The notes beneath the pieces are model-generated. The model worked only from the letters and a program-made list of their open reading frames with translations, made no database searches and had not been told where the DNA came from. Both the position numbers and the translations under genes were made by a program. DNA of 64,000 nt from Litorimonas sp964565335 (GTDB lineage: Bacteria; Pseudomonadota; Alphaproteobacteria; Caulobacterales; Maricaulaceae): the NCBI GenBank assembly GCA_964565335.1, contig CAZMEN010000003.1, positions 1 to 64,000 of the forward strand, written 5' to 3'. Positions 16,029-25,486 of this stretch are shown here, piece by piece; the first letter of the stretch is position 1; the number at the start of each line of letters is the position of its first letter.

Positions 16029-18635
16029 ATGTCATCAAGAACTTTCAAGGGACTTACAGCTTTAGCAGTTTCAACTTCGCTACTCGCTATCAGCGCGCCA
16101 GCATTTGCTCAGCTTGATGAGATCGTTACGACGGCTCAGAAAAAAGAAGAGAATCTTCAAGACGTCGCCATAACTATTGCAGCTTTCGACCTTGAAGCAC
16201 TTGAGACGAACCGCATTCAGGGCATTGAGGATTTGGGGACATTCACGCCAGGTGTTTACGTAACTCCAAACCCCGCTGACCCGAATGGTGTGCGCGTCAG
16301 TATTCGCGGTATTGGCACATTTGATCCGCAAGTGGGCCAAGACAGCCGTGTCGCAATTTATCAAGACGGTGTATATCTCGGTAAAACACAAGGTCTCGCG
16401 ATTGACATGCCTGATCTCGCGCGTGTTGAACTCTTAAAGGGTCCGCAAGGTACTCTTTATGGGCGTAACACAACAGCGGGCGCCATAAATCTGGTCTCTG
16501 CACGTCCGGACCCAAGCGAAGCTTCAGGAAGCCTCAGCGCCGAATATGGTAACTTTGACCATAAAAGATTAGCAGGTGCCGTAAATCTCCCTCTGGGCGG
16601 TTCAGCTGCGGCGCGAATTTCAGGTTTGTTTCTTGATCGGGGTGGTTGGGTAGAGAATGAAGGCCCAGGCACTGACTTTGGCGGAGAACAAAAAATTGGC
16701 CTCCGAGGAGCCGTCGGTTTTGATGTTGGCGATAATTTGAACTTAGAATTTGCAGCGGATTACAACAAGACAGAGAAAGAGCCACTCTTTTATCAGTCAC
16801 TAACAGGCTTCGGCGAGAATAATCCGCTCTTTGGGCCCGCTATTACAACGGCGACGGGACGTCAGGACGAAGTAACAACGAGTTTTGAAAACGAAGCCGG
16901 CGAGCTTGTTACGAAGGGTGTGACCGCTATCGCGAATTGGAATGTTGCCGAGGGGCATGATGTCAAATTTACTGCCGCATATAGAGAGGTCGAAAGCTCG
17001 CGTTTTGTTGCGCTGATTCCAACCGCTAATCCGGCTACAATTAATGCGATTACGGGGGGGTTTAACCAAGCCTTGGGGGCTTTGCCGTTCGCATTTGGTG
17101 CTGCAGGGCAACCACTGCGCCCAGACTTCACGACACAATTTGATGGTTCCACACCAGACCGAGGGCTATTTTTATCACCGCCAGGTGGGTCAAGCTCTCT
17201 TGATGACCATAGTCAAACAAGCCTTGAAATGACATATAATGGTGAGTTTGCTGATGGACGCGTAGAATATACGGGGGGGGCTTTCTATTTTGATGAAACA
17301 ACGGGTATTGAAGGCGGTCAAAACTTTGCAAACGCTAATGATTATCTTTTTGTCCTCGGACAGTTTGATCCACGCGTAACGGCGCCAAATATTACAGGCT
17401 TCTTGACCGCCAATAATATTCCTGCGGCGGCACAAGGGCCTATCCCTGCGGCGGGTGTGTTGCTTTCGTTTTTGCAGTCACCTCTAGCGGGGCAGGCCTT
17501 CCCCCTTGTTAACCAGATTGTGGGTGATGGAACAACCTGTGCACAAACAGGCATGACGCCAATGGCTGCGAATAATTTCTGTATTCCGACTTTATCGGTT
17601 GCTTTGGACGCTGCGCGCCAAACAACAACGAATGATTTGTTTATCGATACAACGGCCTTTGCTCTCTATGGGCAAGCAACTTGGCACCTTACGGATGATT
17701 TTCGAATTACAGGCGGTCTCCGCTACTCAGATGAGAGCAAAGATGGGCGCGGACAAACAAAATCTGTATTCTTTAATGACAGCACTACGCTGACGGGTAA
17801 TGCGATTGCGCCAAATGTAGCGTCAATTAGCGACTCCGTCTTGGATCCGTCACTCACGTTAGAGTATGATGTGAATGAGGATGTTTTGGTTTATGCGAGC
17901 TATAAAGAGAGTTTCCGCTCAGGTGGTTTTAACCAAACGGCTTCTAGCACGGACCGTTCAGCAGGCGGAACATTTGGCACGGACTTTGTCTTCGGGTCTG
18001 AGAGCAACACCGCTTACGAAATTGGATTTAAGGGCGACTTTCAAGACCGTTTCCGTTTGAACGCGTCGGCCTTTTACTATGACTTTAAAGACAAGCAAAA
18101 TACCTTGGCGACAAACCCACTCATTGCGACTGAGCGTATTATCGTAAATGTGGATGATGAGATTTACGGAATTGAACTCGATGCTCAATTTGCCATAAAT
18201 GAAGAATTCACGCTAGCGGGTAGCTATTCTTACATTGATGGTGAAGCCGGTCCTATTATTAACCCGTTTACGGGTAATGTTGATCCATCCTCTCGAGAAG
18301 AATTGCAGGGCACACCCAAGAACTCATTTCTCTTATCTATGAATTATGATGGTGACAGCGGAGTCTTTGGTAACCTGAGCTTTAGTCACAAAGACAGCAT
18401 ATTGCAGGTGCCTGCAAATGATCTACGCTTACCAAGTGTCAATTTAGTCAATGGTCGTATTGGATATGATTTTGAAACCGCAAATGGCAATCCCGTAACC
18501 GTGGCTCTTTGGGGAACAAATATTCTCGATGAAAAATATCTCGTCGACAGTCTTCCTTTCGAGACATTTGCTTTCCGGACTCAAGTCTTTGGCCAGCCGC
18601 AGTCCTACGGCGTCACTCTTGGGTATAAATTCTAA
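16029..18635 (+). CDS. TonB-dependent outer-membrane receptor
   Basis: An 868-residue receptor for energy-dependent uptake across the outer membrane. Start chosen at ATG 16029 because GGGGAGAG precedes it and the signal peptide follows at once (TALAVSTSLLAISAPAFAQ). Seen: TonB box/plug start LDEIVTTAQKKEENLQDV, plug motifs RVELLKGPQGTLYGRNTTAG, the barrel motif YASYKESFRSGGF and a C-terminal aromatic YGVTLGYKF. Two guanine runs of 7 (17054-17060) and 8 (17273-17280) bases lie within the barrel coding region. It is followed by a terminator-like hairpin and then a lipoprotein sulfatase, which suggests import of a sulfated or desulfated hydrophobic substrate (inference). Confidence 0.95.
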   Translation: MSSRTFKGLTALAVSTSLLAISAPAFAQLDEIVTTAQKKEENLQDVAITIAAFDLEALETNRIQGIEDLGTFTPGVYVTPNPADPNGVRVSIRGIGTFDPQVGQDSRVAIYQDGVYLGKTQGLAIDMPDLARVELLKGPQGTLYGRNTTAGAINLVSARPDPSEASGSLSAEYGNFDHKRLAGAVNLPLGGSAAARISGLFLDRGGWVENEGPGTDFGGEQKIGLRGAVGFDVGDNLNLEFAADYNKTEKEPLFYQSLTGFGENNPLFGPAITTATGRQDEVTTSFENEAGELVTKGVTAIANWNVAEGHDVKFTAAYREVESSRFVALIPTANPATINAITGGFNQALGALPFAFGAAGQPLRPDFTTQFDGSTPDRGLFLSPPGGSSSLDDHSQTSLEMTYNGEFADGRVEYTGGAFYFDETTGIEGGQNFANANDYLFVLGQFDPRVTAPNITGFLTANNIPAAAQGPIPAAGVLLSFLQSPLAGQAFPLVNQIVGDGTTCAQTGMTPMAANNFCIPTLSVALDAARQTTTNDLFIDTTAFALYGQATWHLTDDFRITGGLRYSDESKDGRGQTKSVFFNDSTTLTGNAIAPNVASISDSVLDPSLTLEYDVNEDVLVYASYKESFRSGGFNQTASSTDRSAGGTFGTDFVFGSESNTAYEIGFKGDFQDRFRLNASAFYYDFKDKQNTLATNPLIATERIIVNVDDEIYGIELDAQFAINEEFTLAGSYSYIDGEAGPIINPFTGNVDPSSREELQGTPKNSFLLSMNYDGDSGVFGNLSFSHKDSILQVPANDLRLPSVNLVNGRIGYDFETANGNPVTVALWGTNILDEKYLVDSLPFETFAFRTQVFGQPQSYGVTLGYKF

Positions 18636-18661
18636 GACTGTTTATAACAAACGGGGCAGAG

Positions 18662-18688
18662 CGGGTCGCCTCAGGCGGCTCGTTTTTT
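18662..18688 (+). terminator. Rho-independent terminator-like hairpin
   Basis: A stem formed by 18662-18670 and 18774-equivalent bases just after (18674-18682), with loop TCA, includes two G-T wobbles and is followed by six T. It lies between the receptor stop and the TTG of the sulfatase. It may end receptor transcripts or attenuate read-through into the sulfatase. Confidence 0.6.
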
Positions 18689-18705
18689 ATTGAAGAGGAA
18701 AAGTT

Positions 18706-20313
18706 TTGAAACGAATAGCTTTGGCCGTTTCTGCGAGTGTAATTTTGGCGGCATGCCAACCAGCCTCCGAGGTGCCAGAATCTGAGGTGCTAGCGTCTCA
18801 GGTGGCGGTAGACAGCAAGACGCCCGATTCAACCGTGAATGCAGAGGCTTTGTCAACGCCGATGGCTTCTCGCTACGATAAACCCAATATATTGATAATA
18901 TTGGCCGACGATCTTGGGTGGGCAGACCTCGGATTTCGCGGAAGCGACATTGAGACGCCAAATATTGACCGTTTGGCGCGCGAGGGCCTTACACTTAATC
19001 GCTTTTACTCCATGCCAATTTGCACGCCCACGCGCAGCGCCTTGATGACGGCGCGAGACCCTATGAAATTAGGGACAGTTTACGCGGGTTTCCAACCTTG
19101 GCAAAATGGCGGCGTATCGCCCGAAGAGCATTTCATGCCCGAGAGTTTTAAGGCATCCGGCTATCAAACGGCGATGATTGGGAAGTGGCATTTGGGCCAT
19201 ACGTTTGAACCGCTCGTGCCCACGTCGCGAGGCTTTGATCATTTCTTCGGTCATTTAAATACGCAAATCGATTATTACGATTATACCGTCGCTAAGGGGT
19301 ATGACCTCCAAGAAAATGGCGTTTCCGTAGAGCGCCCCGAAACCTATGCAACTGATTTACATGCTGCGGAGTCAGTGCGTTATCTCACAGACATTCGCGA
19401 CCCTGATAAACCGTTCTTTCTATATGTTCCACTCTTAGCTCCGCACGCGCCAATGCAAGCGCCAAAAGAGCTAGAAGACAAATATAAAGCGCGCTCAAAC
19501 CGACCGATTACCAAACGTACTTATGCGGCGATGGTGGATAGTATGGACCAAGCCGTCGGGCGCATATTAGATAATCTGGACGCGCAGGGTTTGACAGATA
19601 ATACGTTAGTGTTCTTTTTCAGCGATAATGGCGGACTCGAAGCGTTCGGCGCTGATAATGGCCCTTATCGAGGCGGGAAGCTGCAAACATTTGAAGGCGG
19701 AATTCGTGTGAACGCCATTATGAGGTGGCCAGAGAGTATTGAGGCCGGTTCCGTTACGGATGATGTCGTCTCCGTTTTAGATATTTTCCCGACATTCGCA
19801 GACGCAGCGGGTGTGACGATGGGAAATGAGAAAAAAATCGATGGTCAAGATCGTTGGGACGCCCTAAAAAATGCAGGTGAGGATCCCCGTAATGGCGACT
19901 TATATTTCGCGTCTAACTCGCCGATATTTAATAAATACCATCTCTCCGTGATAGAGAAAAAGTGGAAATTGGTTCAAGTCATCGATCATCAATCACAATC
20001 TACGCAGGTTGAGAATTTCTTGTTTGATTTGCCAAATGATCCTGAGGAAAAAAATAATTTAGCCGACGCTAACCCTGGGCAGGTAACGCGGATGGCTGAG
20101 AAAATTCGCAAATGGCGTAGTCAGCATCCCATTAACGGGGTGAGGGTCGCCTTGTCGCCCCACCCTGGTTGGCGCGCCCCGTTGGATTATGCCGATAGCG
20201 TCATACCATCCGACACAATTCAGGATGAAGGTTACAACACTTATGTGTCGGGCATTAGGGCCAAAATCCTACAAAGGCGGCATACGGATAAAGGTGTTAT
20301 AACCTATGAGTAA
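18706..20313 (+). CDS. S1-family sulfatase, lipoprotein
   Basis: A 535-residue type I sulfatase. The N-terminus ends in the lipobox ILAAC with Cys at 17, so it should be lipid-anchored on the periplasmic or outer-membrane side. Seen: metal motif ILADDLGW at about 65-72, activation motif ICTPTRSALMTAR with Cys at about 106, GKWHLGH and FFSDNGG. It is a paralogue of the 7447 sulfatase over the full length. The start is TTG at 18706, supported by GAGGAA five bases upstream. It overlaps the next gene by eight bases. The two sulfatases may act on different positions or anomers of one substrate class (inference). Confidence 0.93.
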   Translation: MKRIALAVSASVILAACQPASEVPESEVLASQVAVDSKTPDSTVNAEALSTPMASRYDKPNILIILADDLGWADLGFRGSDIETPNIDRLAREGLTLNRFYSMPICTPTRSALMTARDPMKLGTVYAGFQPWQNGGVSPEEHFMPESFKASGYQTAMIGKWHLGHTFEPLVPTSRGFDHFFGHLNTQIDYYDYTVAKGYDLQENGVSVERPETYATDLHAAESVRYLTDIRDPDKPFFLYVPLLAPHAPMQAPKELEDKYKARSNRPITKRTYAAMVDSMDQAVGRILDNLDAQGLTDNTLVFFFSDNGGLEAFGADNGPYRGGKLQTFEGGIRVNAIMRWPESIEAGSVTDDVVSVLDIFPTFADAAGVTMGNEKKIDGQDRWDALKNAGEDPRNGDLYFASNSPIFNKYHLSVIEKKWKLVQVIDHQSQSTQVENFLFDLPNDPEEKNNLADANPGQVTRMAEKIRKWRSQHPINGVRVALSPHPGWRAPLDYADSVIPSDTIQDEGYNTYVSGIRAKILQRRHTDKGVITYE

Positions 20314-21706
20314 GGTTTTTAAATACCTAGTAGGGCTTGCTTTAATTCTCCTAATCGGGCTTGGGCTGTTGTTCAAGTTTTCGCCCGATTTCAAACGTTC
20401 TGCAGAAATAAAGGCCTTAGACAAAATTGGCGATATTGCGGTCAAGCGGATGGCTGAAAACCCCGAAGCAAAGGGATCGATTGCCGCAGAATTTATAAAT
20501 ATTCCTATTGAAGCGCGTGAAGTATCTGAGGGTGTTTGGCAGGCAACGGGGGTCGGCAATACTCATCTTATAACAACTGCGGGTCGGGATGTATTGTTTG
20601 ATACGGGCCTATCCACCCAAGTTCCAAAACAAATGACCGTATTAAAAGACGCTGTGCCCGATTTGGAATTGTCCCATATCATTGTTTCTCATTCCCATGC
20701 CGATCATCAAGGAGGGGTGAAGTTCTGGGCAAAAGAGAACACGGATATCATTACACATGTCGAATTCGAAGAAGAGCAGCGCTATTTAACGGAGTTGCAG
20801 GACTATTTTTGGGGACGCAATAGAACATTATTTCCTTTCATGCCTGAGACGCCGCCTCGCATGGGTATCATTGCTTATGGGGGCGTTGAGCCTTCCATCA
20901 CTGTTGCAAATGGCAAGCCCTATAAATTTAGTCAGGGGGGAGTAGATTTCGAAATTTATGCGCTTCCGGGCGCCGAGGGCGCTGATAATATTGTCCTCTG
21001 GTTACCGCAGAAAAAAATATTGTTAAGCGGTGATTTCTTTGGGCCGCTATTCCCGCAATTTCCAAATGTGTTCACCATGCGTGGTGAAAAAATTCGTAAG
21101 CCTATCGAATATATAAATTCGCTCGAGACAATTATTAGGCTTGAGCCTGCGATGATTATTCCGAGTCATAAGGACCCGATTGATGACAGTGCGCTGATTA
21201 AGGAAGGTCTTGTCAAAATGCGGGATGCCACGCGCTATGTCCATGATGCTACGATTGCCGGTATGAACGCGGGCAAGGCCGTTGAAACGTTGATGGCAGA
21301 GATTAAGTTACCGCCTGAGCTCGCGCTATCGCAAGAGCATGGCAAAATATCTTGGGCCGTGAAGTCGATTTGGGAGTATTATGCAACTTGGTTTCACTTT
21401 GACAAAACAACCGAGCTTTATGCCGTGCCACAAACCGAAGTTTTCACCGACGTTGCGGCTTTAGCAGGCTTAGAAGAACTCGTCACACTTGCGAGCAAAT
21501 ACAACACTCAAAATGAGCCGTTAAAGGCCCTCCATGTGATTGATATTGTGTTAGAGGCTGACCCCACAAATAAGACAGGTTTGCAGGCAAAATCTGTTGC
21601 TTTACAGCAATTGCTAAACGCGGCGCAGACTCTGAATAATAGTTATGAGATATATTGGTTAAACGCCCAATTGGCGGAAACTCAATCCAAGCTTGAGAGC
21701 CAGTAA
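20306..21706 (+). CDS. Metallo-beta-lactamase-fold alkylsulfatase-like protein
   Basis: A 466-residue protein. An N-terminal membrane helix (about 7-23) is followed by an MBL domain with the zinc motif HSHADH at about 129-134, then GDFFGPLFP and SHKDPIDD. The C-terminal part has features of the alkylsulfatase dimerisation domain: YYATWFHFDKTTELYAVP, LAGLEELVTLA and ALHVIDIVLEADPTNKTG. Type III alkylsulfatases (SdsA1 type) hydrolyse primary or secondary alkyl sulfates. Domain order matches, but the protein is shorter than SdsA1 and anchored, so substrate is uncertain; another MBL hydrolase activity is possible. It overlaps the lipoprotein sulfatase gene by eight bases and is surely co-translated. 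Confidence 0.8.
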   Translation: MSKVFKYLVGLALILLIGLGLLFKFSPDFKRSAEIKALDKIGDIAVKRMAENPEAKGSIAAEFINIPIEAREVSEGVWQATGVGNTHLITTAGRDVLFDTGLSTQVPKQMTVLKDAVPDLELSHIIVSHSHADHQGGVKFWAKENTDIITHVEFEEEQRYLTELQDYFWGRNRTLFPFMPETPPRMGIIAYGGVEPSITVANGKPYKFSQGGVDFEIYALPGAEGADNIVLWLPQKKILLSGDFFGPLFPQFPNVFTMRGEKIRKPIEYINSLETIIRLEPAMIIPSHKDPIDDSALIKEGLVKMRDATRYVHDATIAGMNAGKAVETLMAEIKLPPELALSQEHGKISWAVKSIWEYYATWFHFDKTTELYAVPQTEVFTDVAALAGLEELVTLASKYNTQNEPLKALHVIDIVLEADPTNKTGLQAKSVALQQLLNAAQTLNNSYEIYWLNAQLAETQSKLESQ

Positions 21707-22578
21707 TGGAGTTTTTGACAAAGCGTGTTTATTGAAGAAAACGCAAAATGATTGTGACCCGTTTCATTTAAAATCATTAAATTTGTCTCAGAGGTTCCTG
21801 TGTAATCTTTTGGAGCGTCTTGTGGCGGAATTCCAATATCATGATCACCAAAGGCAAAAAATATTGGAATGTCTATTGCGTCGACCTCCCGTTTGAAGCT
21901 GCCCCGCGTCATGCTCATCATACCGCCAGCCGCATATAACGCGCAAGATATGTCTTTTAGGCGCTGAGTGAGTTCAGGAGTTTCACCGCCAAATGTTATG
22001 GATTTGCCGCTCGGGCCGCCTGTGCTGGGGGGGAAGGCTGTCTTGAATTTATTCAATGTCAGGCGTTCGAGATTATCCAAAAATGAAGGCTGGTTATCGA
22101 TATAGGGTTTTTCTTCTTTTGAGAGGCCCCATTCTAATCCGCCGGCGCTAGAGCCTAAAAGGCCAATGCTCTGAAACACTTGATGCCTAGCTTGAAGTAT
22201 AGTGATCACCATGCCGCCCATAGAGTGGCCAATGCCAATAGCTTTGGTTTGGTTCATATCTATTTGCGCGGTGAAATTTTCATAGCATCTAGAGATCAAG
22301 TCGACCGCCTGATATGGCGTCAAGAAGGGATGATCGTGAGGTAAAGGATTCGTTGCTGTTCCCGGATGATCCATTGTTAAAACGTCATACCCATTTTTGG
22401 TCATTATTTGCGCGAAGCTGTGGGTAGGTGAGAGGTCAAAATATTCTGCGGAAGCACCTCCGCCGGGCAGGCAAAACAACAGAGTATTTAATGTGTCACC
22501 ATTTTCTAATCTTTGGGCGGGGTAATAAGTCCCCTTGAATTTGAGAGTGTCGATTTCGGCTGTCAGCAAAGCCTTCAT
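21682..22578 (-). CDS. Alpha/beta hydrolase
   Basis: A 298-residue hydrolase of the Ser-His-Asp type. Seen: oxyanion region CLPGGGASAEYFDL, nucleophile elbow GIGHSMGGM with Ser at about 119, acid AFGDHDIG and catalytic His in ETGHNHFAF. No signal peptide. It follows the ferredoxin gene by 14 bases on the minus strand and its 3' end overlaps the MBL gene by 25 bases, convergent. An ester, lactone or thioester could be its substrate; the operon sits under a TetR-type operator. Confidence 0.85.
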   Translation of the reverse strand: MKALLTAEIDTLKFKGTYYPAQRLENGDTLNTLLFCLPGGGASAEYFDLSPTHSFAQIMTKNGYDVLTMDHPGTATNPLPHDHPFLTPYQAVDLISRCYENFTAQIDMNQTKAIGIGHSMGGMVITILQARHQVFQSIGLLGSSAGGLEWGLSKEEKPYIDNQPSFLDNLERLTLNKFKTAFPPSTGGPSGKSITFGGETPELTQRLKDISCALYAAGGMMSMTRGSFKREVDAIDIPIFFAFGDHDIGIPPQDAPKDYTGTSETNLMILNETGHNHFAFSSINTLCQKLHYWLSSLD

Positions 22579-22592
22579 GGCGACAAGACCTC

Positions 22593-22907
22593 TTAGGCCT
22601 CAGGCGCAATGGTGATTTTCACGCCATCATGGTTATCCGTCACATTGATTTGACAGGAGAGACGCGAACCTTGTTTGACTTCCACATAATCTGCCAAGCC
22701 TTCTAGCATATAGCCTTCGTCTTCGGTTTGTTCGCCGGCTATGTCTTTACTTTCAAAATAAACGTGACAAGTCCCGCAACTCGCCGCGCCCCCGCAAGTG
22801 CCTTCAACCAGGCCCTCGGCGCTTAAGGCTTCCATCATTGTGCCGCCCGTTCGAGCGTCCAAAGTCTTTGCTTCCCCTTGGGCTGTTGTCACAAGAAGTG
22901 TCGGCAT
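22593..22907 (-). CDS. [2Fe-2S] ferredoxin, adrenodoxin/putidaredoxin type
   Basis: A 104-residue electron carrier. Start chosen at ATG 22907 because AGAGGA lies just upstream and the family begins directly with a strand (PTLLVTT). Cluster ligands are Cys38, Cys44 and Cys47 in CGGAASCGTC, and Cys85 in RLSCQI, the C-x5-C-x2-C spacing of the vertebrate-type class. Such ferredoxins feed class I cytochromes P450. The palindrome upstream is shared with the tetR-P450 region, which supports it as the P450 partner (inference). No ferredoxin reductase gene is in the window. Confidence 0.93.
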   Translation of the reverse strand: MPTLLVTTAQGEAKTLDARTGGTMMEALSAEGLVEGTCGGAASCGTCHVYFESKDIAGEQTEDEGYMLEGLADYVEVKQGSRLSCQINVTDNHDGVKITIAPEA

Positions 22908-22950
22908 AATTATCCTCTTTACAAGTCGACTATCACGGTTCAAATATATT

Positions 22951-22967
22951 TTCGAACAGCGTTCGGA
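22951..22967. promoter_or_regulatory. TetR-type palindromic operator, ferredoxin/CoA-transferase divergent promoter
   Basis: TTCGAACAGCGTTCGGA, differing at two positions from the palindrome next to tetR (32316-32332). It lies midway between the ferredoxin start (22907) and the CoA-transferase start (23019), so one bound dimer could control both operons. Confidence 0.65.
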
Positions 22968-23018
22968 AACTCCTAACGTGAAGCCGAAAATATATCAAGA
23001 GTGACCGGTGAGGACGAA

Positions 23019-25433
23019 ATGGCAGGTGTTTTAGACGGGATAAAGGTTCTTGATTTGTCGTGGGGAATTTCAGGCCCAATGACAGGTATGTTGCTGGGGG
23101 ATCATGGCGCAGATGTCACGCGCATTGAGCGGCCAGACGGTGACCCGTTTGAAGGGATGTTGGGGTATAAAGTTTGGCATCGCGGTAAAAAAAATGCTGT
23201 CTTGGATTTAAAATCTGAAAAGGATTTAGCGCTCTTTAAAAAATTGGCGGCAGAGGCGGACGTTCTTATTGAGACGATGGTGCCGGGGAAAATGAAAGCA
23301 TTAGGGCTTGATTATGACGCTCTCTCCAAAATTAACTCTGGTTTGATTTATTGTTCTATTTCTGCATTTGGTGACGAAGACGCGCGCCCCGCATATGACG
23401 CGCAAGTCGCGGCTGAATCAGGTTTGCAGTGGGAGCAACGCGGCTGGCCAGAGGGCGCACTTTATCACATGGCGGGGCGGGAAGACCCTTTTGCCGAAGC
23501 TGTGGAAATTGATCCTAATCATGTTCAAGGGGCTAATAGGGAGGGTCCACTTCATTTAGCGTCAAAATGGCCGAGTATGGGCGCGTTCTTCTCGGCGCTG
23601 ACAGGCATATCTGCGGCTCTCTATGCGCGCGAGAAAACAGGGCGAGGTCAAAGAGTGACAACGTCGCTTTTGCAAGGCGCTATGGCTTGCGGGTCCGGTG
23701 TATGGCAGCGTGCAGAAGACATAGATAGCCCCGGTTTCAATACTTGGATCATGGGCTCGTCTAGCCCCAAGGGCCATTTCAAATGTAAGGATGGCAATTG
23801 GATACATAATTGGGTGCCAAACCCTCGTTTCATTTTGGAGGCATCTAAAGGAGATGAAATTAACGCGACACCCGACCTCACAGTTCAGAATGACCCAGAC
23901 AGATTTGGTATAGGGCCTGAGGAGCTCTTGGTTATGGCGCATTATCAACCTATTCTGGCGGACGCTTTTGCTAAGTTTGATAGCACTGATTGGGTGGAGG
24001 CCGCCGCCATTGGTAATGTTACGGTTCAGCCTTGTCGCAGCCTTGAGGAAAGCCTGGCTGATCCGTTGCTGTTGAATGATAAGTGTGTGGTCACAGTTGA
24101 TGATCCAGAATTGGGACCCATAAACCAAGTGGGAATTACTTACCGCCTGACTCATAGTCAGGGCGAGATTAAAGGCCCAACGCGCGCACGCGGAGCGGAT
24201 ACCAGTACCGTTAAGGCCTATGCCGAAACTCTGCCTGAACCCAAGGCGGCGAATGTGCCTGCAAGCCCCAAAAGTAAAGGGGCATTAGACGGGATTCGCG
24301 TTTTAGATTTGGGGCTCGCTATCGCTGGGCCTTTTGGCTGTCAGCTTCTCGCCGATATGGGGGCCGACGTCATCAAGATGAATACGCTTTGGGATAGTTT
24401 TTGGCACAAATGCCATATTGCAGCCATGGCTAATCGGGGGAAGCGTAGCTTCGCTGTAATGTTAAAACACCCCAAAGGCATGGAGGCACTAAAGAAAGTG
24501 ATAGCGACGTGCGATGTGGTTCAGCACAATATGCGCTATCCGGCCACAGAGCGCTTAGGGCTAGACTATGAAAGTTTGAAAAAAGAATTCCCGCGCTTGA
24601 TTTATTGTCATTCCCGCGGGTTTGAAGAAGGGCCGCGGAAAAACTTGCCGGGTAATGATCAAACAGGCGCCTGTTTGTCCGGTGTTCAACATGAAGACGG
24701 CGCTCTTTATTCGGGCGGAAATTCCCATCCTGTTTGGGCACTGACATCGCTAGGGGATACAGGGAATGGTTTCCTGACGGCTGTCGGAATTTGTAACGCT
24801 TTAATGGAGCGAGAGCGAACAGGGCGCGGTCAATTTGTAGACACATCCATAATCAATGCCTGTTTATTAAATAGCAGTCACAGCGTTGCAAAGCCTGATG
24901 GTAGCTCTGTTAAGCGGCCTTTATTGAATCCGGATCAGACCGGGTATGGGGATTATTATCGATTATATCAATGCGCTGACGGTCAATGGATTCAAGTGGC
25001 GGCTATAACAGAGACGCATCGTTCTGCCTTTGATAAACTGGCAGGCGATAATAAAATTGCAGCATTTGCCGGACGCGACTCTGCGGCGCTAATGAGGGAT
25101 TTACAAACGGCGAATATCCCTGCCGCAATCTCCGATGCAGAGGCCTCGCGGCGTCTTTTCGACAATAAGGACTATAAAGCCAGGAACTGGACAGCAGAGT
25201 ATCAAGATCGATATGTCGGAAAATTAGAGCAAATCGGGCTTACTTACGGGCTGTCTGATACGCCGGGGTCTATCGGAACGCCTCCGCTAATCGTGGGAGA
25301 TAATACCAGAGCTATCTTACATGAAGTGGGTTACTCAGAGGAAGAAATCCTAGAGATGGCCAACCAAACCGCCATTCTTTGCGATCCACCTGTTCCCGGC
25401 CAGAAAGAAATGAAAAACCCTTGGGGTTTATAA
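23019..25433 (+). CDS. Tandem (fused) class III CoA-transferase, CaiB/BaiF type
   Basis: An 804-residue protein holding two CaiB-like halves. Start set at ATG 23019, four bases after GTGAGGA; a GTG at 23001 is in frame but less likely. The first half begins LDGIKVLDLSWGISGPMTGM, the second at about 420 with LDGIRVLDLGLAIAGPFGCQ, each followed by a GADV segment and a Tyr/Phe-rich G-rich middle. The family transfers CoA between carboxylic acids through an aspartyl-CoA intermediate. Two-domain forms recur in steroid and bile-acid clusters. It is the first gene of a seven-gene operon for CoA-dependent steps. Confidence 0.88.
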   Translation: MAGVLDGIKVLDLSWGISGPMTGMLLGDHGADVTRIERPDGDPFEGMLGYKVWHRGKKNAVLDLKSEKDLALFKKLAAEADVLIETMVPGKMKALGLDYDALSKINSGLIYCSISAFGDEDARPAYDAQVAAESGLQWEQRGWPEGALYHMAGREDPFAEAVEIDPNHVQGANREGPLHLASKWPSMGAFFSALTGISAALYAREKTGRGQRVTTSLLQGAMACGSGVWQRAEDIDSPGFNTWIMGSSSPKGHFKCKDGNWIHNWVPNPRFILEASKGDEINATPDLTVQNDPDRFGIGPEELLVMAHYQPILADAFAKFDSTDWVEAAAIGNVTVQPCRSLEESLADPLLLNDKCVVTVDDPELGPINQVGITYRLTHSQGEIKGPTRARGADTSTVKAYAETLPEPKAANVPASPKSKGALDGIRVLDLGLAIAGPFGCQLLADMGADVIKMNTLWDSFWHKCHIAAMANRGKRSFAVMLKHPKGMEALKKVIATCDVVQHNMRYPATERLGLDYESLKKEFPRLIYCHSRGFEEGPRKNLPGNDQTGACLSGVQHEDGALYSGGNSHPVWALTSLGDTGNGFLTAVGICNALMERERTGRGQFVDTSIINACLLNSSHSVAKPDGSSVKRPLLNPDQTGYGDYYRLYQCADGQWIQVAAITETHRSAFDKLAGDNKIAAFAGRDSAALMRDLQTANIPAAISDAEASRRLFDNKDYKARNWTAEYQDRYVGKLEQIGLTYGLSDTPGSIGTPPLIVGDNTRAILHEVGYSEEEILEMANQTAILCDPPVPGQKEMKNPWGL

Positions 25434-25486
25434 GTTAGGTTTATGAGTGTTAGGCCAAAAAGCATAATGGGTATTGAAAGTTAAAT

